The notes: generated from the sequence alone by a model not told the origin. 64,000 nucleotides of DNA from Ichthyosporea sp. XGB-2017a (GCA_002811675.1 PDIM01010326.1:1-64000); one strand, 5' to 3'. Positions 22,858 through 34,800 are shown, numbered from the stretch's first letter. Made by a program: numbers and translations.

Positions 22858-22995
22858 ACTGTTGTATTCATTATACTAAAGAAATCTATATATTTTCAAT
22901 TTTCATTGATACTTTTATTGAGATACTTTATCCCCTTGTGTGTGTGTGTGTGTTAGTTATATCGGGTGTGTATGTTGTTTGACGCATGCAAGTTT

Positions 22996-23754
22996 CTATG
23001 AGTGCAGCTTTTCAATAAGAAGTTTAACAAGGGACTCTGTTTTCTTCTGTGACATAAACTCGGAATATTGAATGGCGTTGCAAATAACAATGGTCTCTGC
23101 ATGGCTATTGGATTTCACCCACACGCGACCATTCAGTCCAATAGTCAACTCAAACCCAATGTGCTTACCCAAAAAATCGAGAACCGCACATCGAGGAAAC
23201 AGAAGTCTTCTCGCCAAAAGAGAAGAGCACTCAAATAAATATCCACCAGACAGCTCCCCCAAGCCATCGCTTTTCCCACTCGCCCCTACACATGTCAATT
23301 CGGGCTCCAGATCGGGGTCTGCCAGGCAAATACGAGCATATACACAGTCACCTACCTGCAGCATGGGTCGATTTTTCCTCGTGGCCCCCTCAAAAGACAG
23401 CCCCATCAGCACTGCAGAAGAGCTTGTTCCAATATCCACCCTATAATTTTCTCCCCCAAGCTTTTCTGTAATGATCCCAATCACGGCCTCTTCCTTCACG
23501 GCAATGTAGCGCCTCTGGCGTGAGTCAATCCACACCCGACTAGCAGTTGCGCCCTTCTTACTCTTCAGAATCCCCGCTTTTGCAGCCATAAGCTCGTGAT
23601 CGCTCTCCTGGACCACCCCAGGTCCGATCCTCACTCCCTTGGCCCCCACCTTGCCCTCCTCCACCCGGTCACTGACCCCATCCTCGGCCCCAAGCACCCT
23701 TCCCAGTCTCATCCCAGGCAGCACCACACTGTTATTCTCTGCCTCAATCTCCAT
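22996..23754 (-). CDS. RRP40: Exosome complex component RRP40 (EXOSC3)
   Basis: A single-exon gene for 252 residues, near the usual size. It is one of the three S1/KH cap subunits of the RNA exosome, which guide RNA to the nuclease channel in nucleus and cytosol. Recognised segments are YIAVKEEAVIGIITEK, YRVDIGTSSSAVL, LSFEGATRKNRPMLQVGD (the most diagnostic), DPDLEPELTC and the KH-domain signature GLNGRVWVKS, followed by the helical end. The first ~85 residues hold the N-terminal domain and are poorly conserved, with a Gly/Val-rich opening. The gene ends at TAG (22998-22996), one of three in the window that show TAG is a true terminator. It is divergent from RAE1, sharing a 540-bp spacer. 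Confidence 0.93.
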   Translation of the reverse strand: MEIEAENNSVVLPGMRLGRVLGAEDGVSDRVEEGKVGAKGVRIGPGVVQESDHELMAAKAGILKSKKGATASRVWIDSRQRRYIAVKEEAVIGIITEKLGGENYRVDIGTSSSAVLMGLSFEGATRKNRPMLQVGDCVYARICLADPDLEPELTCVGASGKSDGLGELSGGYLFECSSLLARRLLFPRCAVLDFLGKHIGFELTIGLNGRVWVKSNSHAETIVICNAIQYSEFMSQKKTESLVKLLIEKLHS

Positions 23755-24294
23755 CCTTCACACACAACACACAGATAAAATTATAAATCCCCCGCACAAG
23801 TACACTCCCAGTACAGAGCAGCCATGCGAACAATAATAACAACACAGCTATTATTATGATTACATCCACGAGGGACTGGGAATCCTGTAGGGCTAGGGTA
23901 CTACCAGAATAATATCCCACCCCTAACCCTTCTCCTCGTCACAGCTGCTAGGCAGGACTTCTTTGGTGTTGTTTGTATTTGAAGTGTAGCTGCTGCTGCT
24001 GTATAGAGGAGGAGGGATTTGTCGTTTCCACCAGACTGGGGTGTTAGAGATTTACTATAGCTATTGTTACTGGGCTGGTGCAGAGTAGAGTAGAGGGGGA
24101 TCTAACTTGCAGAGGGAAAGAACGGGTGCAGCTGCTGGAGAGGGGTGTGTTGGTGTGTGTTTTGGTTCTTTCGCAGGGTGATTAACTTACCTTGGTGTGT
24201 GTGAAACAAGAAGAGTACTGGAGATTTTGGGGAACTATTTCATTTTCTTTTGTGCGTTTTTTGAAGTGGTAAACGGATTTAAAGAGACCTGGTA
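23755..24294. promoter_or_regulatory. Divergent promoter of RRP40 and RAE1 with telomere-like motif
   Basis: This 540-bp spacer separates two start codons facing away from each other. It contains CCCTAACCCT at 23921-23930 and AGGGCTAGGGT at about 23889-23899, both resembling the TTAGGG telomere repeat. No TATAAA box is visible. Assigning the motif a role in both genes is inference from position and recurrence at other divergent promoters here. Confidence 0.55.
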
Positions 24295-25507
24295 ATGCTT
24301 CAGCAAGCTTTGAATAATACAAATAAGGACGTGGAGGTATCACAGCCTCCGAATGACGGGGTGTCCTCGCTGTCCTTCGCGCCCGTGGGGAGTTTGCTGG
24401 CGGCGACTTCATGGGATAATCAGGTTCGTAGTCTTTGATTGCTGAATGAACTGTGGAAGAGTTTTGGATTTGTACTCATTTGGGGTAGTTTAATTTTCTT
24501 TTTATTTGAAATATGAATTTACAGACGCGAGTATGGCAAATGGATGGAAGTGGAATGACACAGCCCAAAGGCTCAATTACACACGACATGCCTCCTCTGG
24601 CGTCATGTTGGCACAGTGATGGAACGAAAGTCTTTAGTGCGGGCTGCGATAAGCAGGCCAAAATGCTTGATTTGAATACTCAACAGACAACTACTGTTGC
24701 AATGCACGATGCGCCAATCAAAACAACACATTGGCTGAAGAATGAACAAATTCTAATGACATGCAGGTGAGTTACCATTGAGACATTTGTTGTGTTTGTT
24801 AAAGAAATTTGAGGATACAAGCTAATATCGAATTGTGTTTTGTTTGTGCTTTATTTAGTTGGGACAAAACGGTAAAATATTGGGATACAAGGTCGCAGCA
24901 ACCGGCCATTACAATGCAGCTAAGGGATAAGGCATATGCTTCTGATGTTGTATATCCCCTTGCTGTTATTGCATGTGCGGATCGAAACAATATGGTATAT
25001 GATTTGAGAACTCCAAATAGGGAGTACAAGGTGATTCAATCGCATTTGAAGTACCAGACACGCTGCCTGGCTTGCTTTCCGGATCAGTCAGGGTTTGCGA
25101 TTGGGTCAATCGAGGGGAGGGTTGCCATCCAACACATTGATGACAAACAGGCAGAGTCCAAAAACTTTTCATTTAAATGCCACCGTGATGATAATGATAT
25201 ATATGCGGTGAATAGTATAGCATTCCATCCCGTCTATCACACATTCTCAACGGCAGGCTCAGACGGTACTCTAAATTTCTGGGATAAGGACAGCAAACAG
25301 CGACTCAAGAATTTCAGTAAGATGGGACGGCCCATCTCATGCAGTGCATTTAATAGTGACGGGTCTATATTTGCCTATGCCTTGAGTTATGACTGGTCAA
25401 AGGGGCATACGGGGTACAATCCAAACGTGGACAAAAACCAAATATTCTTGCATCCAACCCTCGACCAGGAGGTGCGCCCGAAAAATCGAGTGGGTGGTAG
25501 AAAATAA
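24295..25507 (+). CDS. RAE1: mRNA export factor RAE1/Gle2, WD40 nucleoporin
   Basis: Three exons, 24295-24423, 24525-24766 and 24859-25507, give 339 residues. RAE1/Gle2 is a WD40 beta-propeller that binds the GLEBS motif of Nup98 at nuclear pores and works in mRNA export and spindle checkpoint control. Exon 1 carries the N-terminal KDVEVSQPPNDGVSSLSF. Exon 2 has DGTKVFSAGCDKQAKMLDL and HDAPIKTTHW. Exon 3 carries the hallmark SWDKTVKYWDTRS, FAIGSIEGRVAI, FKCHRD, DIYAVNSIAFHP and FAYALSYDWSKGH blocks. Their order and spacing match animal and yeast RAE1, which is about 365 residues, so the family is secure. The intron between TGC and TGG splits the SWDKT Ser codon. Confidence 0.95.
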
Positions 25508-25952
25508 AGGGACCTTTGCATGTCTAACGTAGTCGAACAAAGGGCGAGCCACAGCTGTTGGGAAATATGCTGTGCATATAGCATAAGCATGGCCTGCTCT
25601 TTATGCACCTGATACACAAATTCGTTGCATTGTACATTGCTCTGAAATGAATGAAGCTTTATTCGAAGGAATAAGTTCTTTAAATAAACTTTAAATAATA
25701 AGGATAGTTCAAAACAGAAGTGGGAACAAGGAAAGGGGACAATTTAGGGAAGGACTTCGCAGACTGCCAGCATCCGCACACAATAGTAAAAAGGTACATT
25801 AATATCATTAACACATGGAGCATCCGTCCATGAGGAAGTGAATCTACAGGGTCGAGTGAACTCGACATGGAATGAGTGACGGAGGCAAAAAGAGATAGAG
25901 GCGGGGGGTAATTGAGGGATTCTGGGGGAAAAGGCACAACTGCTTGAGTTAC
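25508..25952. other. Spacer between RAE1 and a small surface-protein gene
   Basis: This 445-bp stretch joins the 3' ends of two convergent genes. A 85-codon minus-strand frame (25680-25937) has no signal, motif or relative and probably lies in 3' UTR. Confidence 0.45.
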
Positions 25953-26309
25953 TTACATCAAAGCAGCGAAAACAGCAGCACTCAATGCAGAGATAGAGAA
26001 CAAGGCAGTGGAAGCTCCATTGGAATTGTTACCTGGGTTAGCTGTGGTGGTGACTGGGCCAGTTGTTGCCGGGCCAGTTGTTGGCTCGTTGGTTGGTTGA
26101 GCAGTGGTGGTTGAGGTGGGTGTATGGGTGCTGGAGGGAATAACAGTGGTGTATGTGCCGGAACCAGAAGGATCCCCAGAACCAGATTGGTCATACTCAA
26201 AGTCGAATTCAATTTCACTCAAATCTTCAAGGAACAAAAACTCGTGGGCAGAGGCTGAGGCAATCAAGGTAACGAGGGCAAGGCAAAAAATGATAGTTTT
26301 GGAATTCAT
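25953..26309 (-). CDS. Small secreted Ser-Gly/Thr-Pro-rich protein, probably GPI-anchored (copy A)
   Basis: A 118-residue single-exon protein. A signal peptide (about 1-21, MNSKTIIFCLALVTLIASAS) leads into an acidic aromatic stretch (DLSEIEFDFEYD). Then come the Ser-Gly repeat SGSGDPSGSG, a Thr/Pro/Ser-rich mucin-like region (about 52-92), an Asn/Gly-rich small-residue site (NPGNNSNGAS) and a hydrophobic C-terminus with no basic tail. That layout is typical of GPI-anchored surface proteins. Ser-Gly pairs next to acidic residues are the classic xylose attachment context for glycosaminoglycans, so a proteoglycan-like role is possible, as inference. It is a clear paralogue of the protein at 29417-29791, with the same signal-acidic-SG-TSP-tail order. 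No named family is recognised. Confidence 0.82.
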   Translation of the reverse strand: MNSKTIIFCLALVTLIASASAHEFLFLEDLSEIEFDFEYDQSGSGDPSGSGTYTTVIPSSTHTPTSTTTAQPTNEPTTGPATTGPVTTTANPGNNSNGASTALFSISALSAAVFAALM

Positions 26310-26465
26310 ATTTTCTGTTTGATTTGCTTTTTTTCTTCTATGTTGTTTGGATATGATATCTATGATTTAAAGATTATTAACTTTGCTACAGTAAATTTTT
26401 TAAATATTAATTTTAAAGATTAATGTTCTGACTTCTTCTTGTCTACTCGGTACGGAAGGGAGGCG

Positions 26466-26473
26466 TATTTATA
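26466..26473 (-). promoter_or_regulatory. TATA box of the copy A surface-protein gene
   Basis: TATAAATA on the minus strand about 157 bp before the ATG of the 118-residue protein. The same octamer lies before the BT1 transporter gene, and TATAAAT before copy B. Confidence 0.55.
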
Positions 26474-29316
26474 GCGCAAATGTCAGAGACCGTGTGGTTA
26501 TCCTATCAACAACATGAGCCATCGTTGAATCATGCTCTGCTTTTCTGTATGACGCAGTGGCGCTATTGTTGCGGCGCCCTGTGATATTGCTCCCTTAAAA
26601 GAGGTTGACATATCCTCTTGATTAACTACGGTGCAGTATGGTTAGGTCCCTCCCGGATCCTCTAAATTTTTGTGTTGTGGGGGGGGTAATGCGGTTAATG
26701 GCTGTTCTGAAACACCTCCCGAGAAAGGACTCGCGTCATATTGCATATGCGACCCTTTTTAATTAACTGCGATAGTTTTAATATATATCACTCAACAGTT
26801 CCCACAAGTCACATACTTTGCTGCTTTTAGCAAGGAGCAGCCCTATTCTGGAAAGACTGGAAGGTGTCAAAGATCAAGCTTGGTTAGTAGTTTTGATTTG
26901 TTTTTAAAAGGGCTGTGCTACATTGTTATAATTTTAATTCAGTTTCGAAATGAGTATCATATCACACATCATTTTCTACCCAGCTGCAATTACCAATATT
27001 CATAAGATCTTACTGTAGTTGCATAATCATCAAACTGGGCACAAATATATCGCTTTGGTTGCCAGTTGCTAAGCTCCGTTTCTATTTACAATGTAACCTA
27101 AACCATTTATTTCATCTTTTGTGGGTTTCATGTGCAAAGTTCAAAGCTTGTGTTCGGGATATGAAACTAGAAAATGGTACACTGACCACGCTCTACTATA
27201 TTAGATAAGAACAAGACAGACAGCCCACACCGAGCCCACAAAAGTCTTTATTGCAATCACCGAAAAAAATTCTCATTGGGCAAGCCAGCAGTACTTTGAA
27301 TCATCGCGTGGTCCTTCTCGGGAGTATAAGTCTGTCTCGTGCTTTCCAAAAAGGGCCTAGTTTGACATCGGCAGATGTTCGAGGATAGAGCAACCTTTTT
27401 TTTTTCTGAGCCCCAACCTTGACCATGAGTACTGTTACACACGGGGAAGCCTGGGTTCCTGATTAAATGGATCCCACCTGAGTAGCGCGATTAAATGAGC
27501 AAGCGTATCCCCCTGCCCTCTGCTTAGAGGATAGAGCAACCTTGTGATAATCCCATGATAAATGCACTCTTGCATTTGTTGGAGGTTTGCCATCTCTCTG
27601 GCGCCTCTTGGGCACAATCACTGTGTTGAACGCGAGATAGTTGCCACTGGGATTACCTTCCCCTCTCCTTCTTGATGCATCTTTGCCATCGAGGATAAGG
27701 TGGCTGTATGACTATTCGAAATTGTCCTATTTGATGCAACGGCCGATTAAGGATGAATTCAATGAAAGTTCTTCTGTGGCATGGTAAGAATTAAACAATT
27801 CGCGGGAGATACTGCTGGGGTTGTTTCAATCCACTTTACGTCGATGCCGCTGCCCCTATTAGTGCGTCTCCACACCCCGCCATGGAACTCCTGCTATATT
27901 TTTGGCCAAAGAAAAAAGGGTCAACAATTGATGCTCCATGTTCACTATTCAACGGGCATCCAGACCACAAGTCATGGAGCCAATCTGCAGTTGAGTAGCA
28001 TATGCCAATTTACCTGATTTGCCTGGTGACAAAATTACCTTTGTTAGCTATTTTGTGTCGGAGAAAGAACCTGAAGCAATGTTATGTAGTTGATATGGAG
28101 GCTTTGTGAAAAGCTCCAAATTTAATTGAAAGGTGCAGGAAATGACCTTTTGACCACAAGGGCCGGGGTTCAAATACCAAATATAAATTGGGTCTAAATT
28201 AGAATGGTGGGGAGAAACCCCAAATCAAATTCAAACTCATGGTTTCAACGTCTGTGCTTGTAAGCTTGTTGGTTCCCACCATATATTTTTTGAAATTTCT
28301 GGTAAGTAAAACACTTAATACCGGCCCGGCTCACATGCATGAAACGCAATGAACAGCGCGTTGAGCTAAAATCGAGTTGAAAGCATACCCAGTTCCCACC
28401 TTGGCCTGTCTGTTGCGGTGGGGGAGTAATTACAGAGTCGCAACAATGGGTCAGAAATTTGAAGAGCCGGTATCAGAATTGGTGCAGAACCAACAGAACT
28501 TTCTAACATGCATGTTGCTCCAAGCTAGACTTGTTCTGAAACGGATTAGCAGTCCCATGGCTTGCAATCATGATCTATCAATATCTCTCAGAGGTACATC
28601 TACTCGACTGTAACGCTGTATTTATTATGTGTACTTGTGAGTTCATCATCTGTACATATCACAAGATCTTGTTTGTGTGGTAACTGGTTGCTAGGGTTGA
28701 TCGCACTGCATAAACAATATTCTGTCAGAGGGTTTATAGGCGTGACGAAATATCACGAGATCGACCATGTCAACCGTAACCATGCATGGACAATAATTAT
28801 AATTATTATGCTGTATGCATTGAGAAGCAAATGGCTTTTTAATTATGCCTAATGCACTATAGTACTGTAATTTGATGGAAAGAGTCCTTAAAACATGGCG
28901 GCAATATCACTTTAACTCTTTAACTTTAATGAGTTACAAATCAGAAGTCTAGAGTCAAGTCTAGTCTGTTAATTTAATATGATATTTGACATAAGTGTGC
29001 ATGTGTGCCTCGGGGTGGGAGAGGAGAACATGGGCGTGTATCATATAGAAGACGGTACTTAAGAAGACGGCTGTGACTGGTCTTATATATGAACATTCGG
29101 AAGAATTAAAAAGTATTAATCACACGAGTTTACTAGAATCGGGAAACGGCAATGGTGTGGACTTTAACTTGGTTTCAACTGTTCATTCACATGTAATTCG
29201 GGCACTAGAGACTAGGACGGGGAGAGGACCTCCGTATTTGATATAGTGTTTCGGGGTGGGTGGAGGCAGAAGGGAAGGGGGCGTAACCATGAGATGGTAG
29301 TACATGACAGAAAAGC

Positions 29317-29323
29317 TATAAAT
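29317..29323 (+). promoter_or_regulatory. TATA box of the copy B surface-protein gene
   Basis: TATAAAT 100 bp before the ATG, at the position expected for a transcription start near 29347 and a ~70-base leader. Confidence 0.6.
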
Positions 29324-29416
29324 GTGAAGAAAGCACTGTTGTAATTACCTTGACATATTCATCGTATCACATTTGTTTGAAGATTTATAATAGGTTGATT
29401 TGAAATCCTTTTAAAA

Positions 29417-29791
29417 ATGAACTGCAAGTTTGTCGTTGTTGCCGCCCTTTTGGCCCTTTTGGTTGTCAGCGCCCCCGCTGCTGCCTTCGACTTCGAAATC
29501 GAAGAATTCGCTGATTTCGAAATTGAAGTTGCCTCTGGTTCTGGAGATCCCTCTGGTTCTGGTGACCCCTCTGGTTCTGGAGATCCCTCTGGTTCCGGTA
29601 GCTCCACCACTGTTGTTCCCACCAGCACTGTCGCCCCCACCAGCTCTGTCGCCCCCACCAGCTCTGGTGCCCCCGCCACCAGCTCTAGTATTGCCCCCAC
29701 CACTGACAACAGCAAGAACCAGAACGGAGCTGCCGCCGTTGTCGGTTCCTTCGCCGGTGTTGCAGTTGCTGCTTTTGCTGCCTTGGCTTAA
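29417..29791 (+). CDS. Small secreted Ser-Gly-repeat protein, probably GPI-anchored (copy B)
   Basis: A 124-residue single-exon paralogue of the protein at 25953-26309. It has a signal peptide (about 1-23), then acidic/aromatic FDFEIEEFADFEIE, then SGSGDP repeated four times in tandem. The DNA there is an 18-bp repeat around 29535-29600 with third-position changes. A Ser/Thr/Pro-rich region, the Asn/Gly site DNSKNQNGAA and a hydrophobic Ala/Val end with no tail follow, the usual GPI-anchor layout. Codons are strongly biased to C/G-ending forms (GCC, ACC, TTC), unlike copy A and the surrounding DNA, which together with the TATA box suggests high expression. A surface mucin or small proteoglycan is the best guess; no family name can be given. 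Confidence 0.85.
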   Translation: MNCKFVVVAALLALLVVSAPAAAFDFEIEEFADFEIEVASGSGDPSGSGDPSGSGDPSGSGSSTTVVPTSTVAPTSSVAPTSSGAPATSSSIAPTTDNSKNQNGAAAVVGSFAGVAVAAFAALA

Positions 29792-31808
29792 ATATTTTAA
29801 ACAGTCAAATACGTGTGATTTGATCACTTTCCTATTAGTATCATAATCATTCCTTAACTTATTTAATTTATTGTCGAGGGTGGACAGACATGCTTCTCCT
29901 CATTGTTTCCTTTGAGTAGTATAAATGTGTGGCCATATCTCTTGCCCCAGCTATTTCCATTGTTCCTTCTTTCTGCCTTGAAGGTAGAAATCCCCTTGCC
30001 CTTATTTTGTCATTCCCTTTGGGGGTCTTTATCTGCTGCAATGGCTTTTGGGGTATCACCAAAGCTGATGTGCTTGACCTCCTTCCTTTCCTTTCCCTGA
30101 ACCATCCTCAGAGAAACTATTCCCCTATAAATAAATTAGCTCGAACACTTCGTGGTTCAAAGGGCTTTTTATATTCCAGAATACCTATCCCAATTAGTAA
30201 ATGGTGAATGGAGTGTTAAGAAGAAGTAGTACTTCTAATACTATGTTAGAGCCCATTGTGTACTGTTCATTACTCATGTAGTCGTTTAATGTGCGAGTGT
30301 TGTCTCATCCTCATGTGCTCACAATTGGCCGAGGTGTTTAGTTTCCATCTTTGGTTTCCACCTACAACCTCGAAGAAGTAAATGACAAGCTTTTTGCTGA
30401 CATGGGATGGGGCCGAAGACAATCAATGTCGGCCCTGATATAACAAATTAAGCTGAAGACATCGACTTGCACAGCAGAAGATATTTGCTTTGCTGACTCA
30501 CAAAAAAGGTTATTTTTGCTCATAACTATTATAAGAAGGCTGTGTAGTGGTCAATACTGTGTTAGCCTTTCCTATTTGCTCTCTGCAAAAAGAGTAAAGG
30601 AGGGCCTTATTACTGCAGACAAAACTTGGCTGGTTGGTTGGCTGGTTGTCGTTGCATTAAGCTGTGTCAATGATGAACTAGAGTTTTTACAATTGAATGC
30701 ATATAAGCAGTAGCACTAAGAACGAGAATAAAAGAATGCTATGTTGGACTAGAAGTGCCTAGCCTTTCATTAGAATCATTATGAATGGCCGTGTTATTAA
30801 ATTAAGGATTGAAGTATGTTGCAAAGAGCTTTAGATACAGACTAAAGGGCTGTGTTGGGGTGTTCCCAAGGTATGTGCCTAGATTGAATTGCACAGTACG
30901 AGCTGTTCATTATTAGCTTTTGCCCAATTTTAGAAGCTTTGCAACTCTTGTAGAATGCATTTTGGACTTGGTGGTATGATCAAGGAGATTGGAATGCACC
31001 TCGTCTAGTTACACATAATTATAACTCAGACAAAGCGATATTTTACAATGCAATAGGAAAAGACTGTTCTTTGCATTGTGGGCAAGAAGTTGTTATGTAC
31101 TGTAATAATTAGAAAGAAGATACAACACAACAACACCAATTTGGAGAAGAAATTCCGAGTGTAACTTTGCATGTCCAACAGAGTCCAGGGCAGGTTTATT
31201 TGATCCCCTTGGCGTCATTGACGTAATCATGTGTCTAATTGGACCATGGCCATGTGGCAGGAAAGGGAGTGGAGGGGTAGGGTTGGGGTATGGGATAGAG
31301 TTAGAGACATTCCTTTGTGGCTTTTCCCCCCACCCCATATCAGGTAGAAAGTAATGTATGGAATATTTCGTATTCCATAGTAATTGCCATCGAATCATGG
31401 AGAGAGTGTCTCGCGCCATTATTGTCTATGATGGGAAATCAGAAGCATGATCAATTATTATTACTAATAACTACTCACCCTAACCCTCTCCTGCATGTCC
31501 CCTAACCCTTGATTGTATCCGGTACATTGACTATGGGAAGCACAAGTATGCAGCGGGGGGAGACAGCTAGCTGTTATCTTTAGGCAGCCAACTACGTACT
31601 GTATTGTAGCTAGGTGAGAGTGACTGACCAGCTGGAAGAACAGTGACAAACAAACAGGGAAGGAAGGGAAGGGAGGGAAACTAAAGGCTAAGCTAGATCT
31701 AGAAGTGTGTGTGTGTACAAGGAGAATATAACGCTGGATAATGACCGTGTGGTGGAGGGAATAATGGAGGGTGCTATTGGGCGAAACAAAGCAAATTGTT
31801 GGAGGACG
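29792..31808. other. 2-kb spacer upstream of the EGF gene, with telomere-like motifs
   Basis: No convincing ORF. Near the downstream gene the spacer holds AGGGGTAGGGTTGGGG (about 31274-31289) and two exact CCCTAACCCT decamers at 31478-31487 and 31500-31509, roughly 300 bp before the proposed start codon. A GT microsatellite precedes the reading frame near 31705. Confidence 0.5.
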
Positions 31809-34800
31809 ATGAGCCAACTGCGTTGGTTGGTATTAGTGATCCAGATTATTTATGTTCTTGCTGAGGTAGGACTGAGCGAGAAGGAGAGGGTTCTTGGGGT
31901 AGCGGGTGCAGAAGTTGGATTGACTGGGGTTTCAGGGAGCGGGCCTACAGAGGTATGGGGGAGAACATGTGGGGTGGCAAATGGGGGATGTTCTTTGAAT
32001 GCGGGTTGCGTTGAGTTGTCAGGAAAGGATGCTTTTAATTCATCTGTGGTTGTGTGTTCTTGTCTACCTGGCTTTGTGGGAAATGGGCTCTCGTGTTGGC
32101 CTGACTTGTGCTCGGCTTATGGAGAGGAAGGCACTGCGTGCTCGAATGGGATTGGCTCGCCAGGGGTTTTTTGTCGCAATGTTGATTTCAAAAGAAACAC
32201 AATCGAATGCGTGTGCAGTGATGTATCGAATCCGAATTGCAACGTCACATGCGGTTCCGGCTTTTACCAAGAATCGAGCAAAAATAGTTCTGTAGGCAAT
32301 AGTTCTGCTGTGTGTGGGTTGTCTATTTGCAACAGCTCTTCAAATGGAGGTTGTCCAGAATCCTTCAGCTGCGAAAACAAATCCCCAGGGAGTGTGGCGT
32401 GTTCGGGAAAAGAATTGCCGGAGAGTAGTACTTTTTCCTGTCAAAAAGGATACTTTTCGGATCCTGTGAGTAAAGCCTGTGCAAAAGATTTTTGTGCTAT
32501 AAACAATGGGGGCTGTGCGGAGAATGCCCTCTGCGAGTATGAACTTAGTGAAGAGGGTATAGTAAAACACACATGCTCGTGCCTTGATGGGTTTTTTGGT
32601 AATGGGACTTTTTGTGAGCCCGATCCGTGCTTGAATAGTACAACAAGGAAGTGTTTACCAGGGGAAACGTGCAGGGTCAATGCAGATGGGAAGCAGACAT
32701 GTTCGGCATGCAGACAGGGCTACGTCGACATTGGAAGTAAATGTGTGGTTGACCTATGCGAAACATTTATACCAAAATCGGAGCAGGGAGCTTGCTCACA
32801 TGCCACTGCTTGTAAAGTTACCGGGGTAGAAAGTGTACAATGCACGTGTGATGAGGGATATACTCAGATTGGAAACGTGTGTATGGAGGCCAAGTGCAAA
32901 GTGAACAATGGGGGTTGTGGAAAAAATACCACCTGCTTGTATTCTGCAACAGGGGATGTTCTGTGCGGAAAAAATTGCTCAGCGGGCCTTGTAAAGACAG
33001 GTGATGTGTGTTACTCCGACACTTGCAATGGTCAGTCAGGCTTTGGCGATTGTGGCTCAAACAGTACATCTTGTAGTATTGGAATATCTGGCAGCGCCGA
33101 GTGCGCTTGTGACAGTGGGTATACCCAATGGAGAGAGTGTGCAAAGAGTGGCTGCAACAGCACCTCTTGCCAGAAGTCAGAGTTCTGTTACTCAATGGAA
33201 CCTAGGCAGGGTATTTCTTTTGAAACTGTTGTCTGCTCTGCATGTGAGTCAGGTTTTATTTCAGTAGATGGCAAGTGTGTTGAAGATGTTTGCGCTGTGA
33301 ATGGGGGGCTGGGTTCTTGTGGTAGTGGAGCTGAGCGATGTGAAGTGGACTCGACGGGAATGGCATCTTGTGTGTGCTTAAGTGGATATATTGCAGTTAA
33401 TGATACATGTATAGAGGACCCATGCTGGGCATCAAACGGTGGATGTGGGAATTACACTGAGTGCAAAGTAAACATGATTAACATGACCTCCGAATGTGGT
33501 AATTGTACCGAAGGCTACGTAAGCATAAATGGAACATGTTCTGTAGACTTGTGTTTTGCAAACAGTGGTATTGGTCCATGCGGGGTGAATAGCTCGGACT
33601 GCTCTATGTTGGAAGGATCTGTTCAATGTGTTTGTAAAAAAGGTTATATCGAAAGTTATGATGGCCGTTGTATTCAGGATTTGTGCGAAAGCAAAAACGG
33701 GGGCTGCGGAGATCATATTTTATGTAATACCTTGTCCAACCCACTTTTCCCCTTCGGATTCGTATCGTGCTCCCTGAATTGCGACAAAGGGTTTGTGAAA
33801 GTAGACGGGATATGTTACGAAGACCTGTGCTCCGTTGCCAATAGCACGGTTACTACATGCGGCGTGGGAGCGTTATCATGTGATATAGTTTCTGATGGCC
33901 TCAAATCATGTAAATGTAATGACACATCTGTTGTGATAAATGGAGTTTGCGAGTATAACAAATGTCTCACAAACAACGGAGGGTGCCCAGATAATAATCT
34001 CTGTACAATTGATGCTCAAAATTACACGACTGTGTGTGGGGAATGCAAGCCAGGGTACGTAAATGTTGACGACCAGTGTTTAGAAGATTCGTGTAAGTGG
34101 AGTGAAGATGGTTCTACATCTGTTTGCGGAACGGTCGGTATAGATGCTAAAAGCTGCGTAGTTCAACCCTCAGGCATGCCTTTGTGTGAGTGTGAGCAGA
34201 TGTATATAAGTATCAACAACACATGTGTATTCGATGAATGTGCTGTAGACAACGGAGGTTGTGAACAAAATTGGTCTTGTGAGATGAACGTAACGGGGGT
34301 AAATTGCCCGTCTTGCATTGAAAACTACGCTCAAGTGGGTGAAGAATGCTTTTTTGACTTGTGCTCTTCATCAGTTGATATATGTGGTATAAATTCTACT
34401 TCTTGTGTTGTTGTCGGGGATCAGAATGTGACTTGTGGATGTGACGAAGGATTTGTTCAAGTAGGAAATGTTTGCTTATTTGACTACTGTGCTATTGACA
34501 ACGCAGGGTGTGGAGTGAATGCAGAATGTACCTTAGAAAGCGATGGGCCTGGATTTAGTTGTGGAAACTGCCTCCCTGGTTATGTCAATGCATCAGGCTC
34601 CTGCGTAGTGGATATATGTAAAAGTGACAGTACAGGGGAAGATCCTTGTGGGGCGTTCTCGCAGGGGTGTACTGTTGTTTCGAACAATAGTGTACAATGT
34701 GATTGTGTCTCTGGGTTTACACAAATTGGTAACACATGTAAGGTTGATTTGTGTGCGATTGAAGGGAGCTGCTTTAATCGCACCTGTGCACTTGATCAAT

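Larger units (their letters stand above)
26310..29416. other. 3.1-kb gene-free gap between two divergent paralogues
   Basis: It lies between the start codons of the two Ser-Gly proteins. Several frames of 60-80 codons occur but none has a family match, and composition is mixed. A 17-bp direct repeat, GAGGATAGAGCAACCTT, occurs at 27381-27397 and 27527-27543. A tRNA-like T-loop string near 28150 does not fold properly. The last 400 bp (29010-29320) carry CGGGGTGGG twice and the copy B TATA box. Confidence 0.45.

Noticed and set aside
28130-28180. tRNA- or SINE-like string with GGTTCAAATACC and a possible anticodon arm
   Set aside because: The T-arm does not pair, it has an extra base, and the loop lacks the invariant U33. 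No acceptor stem is found.
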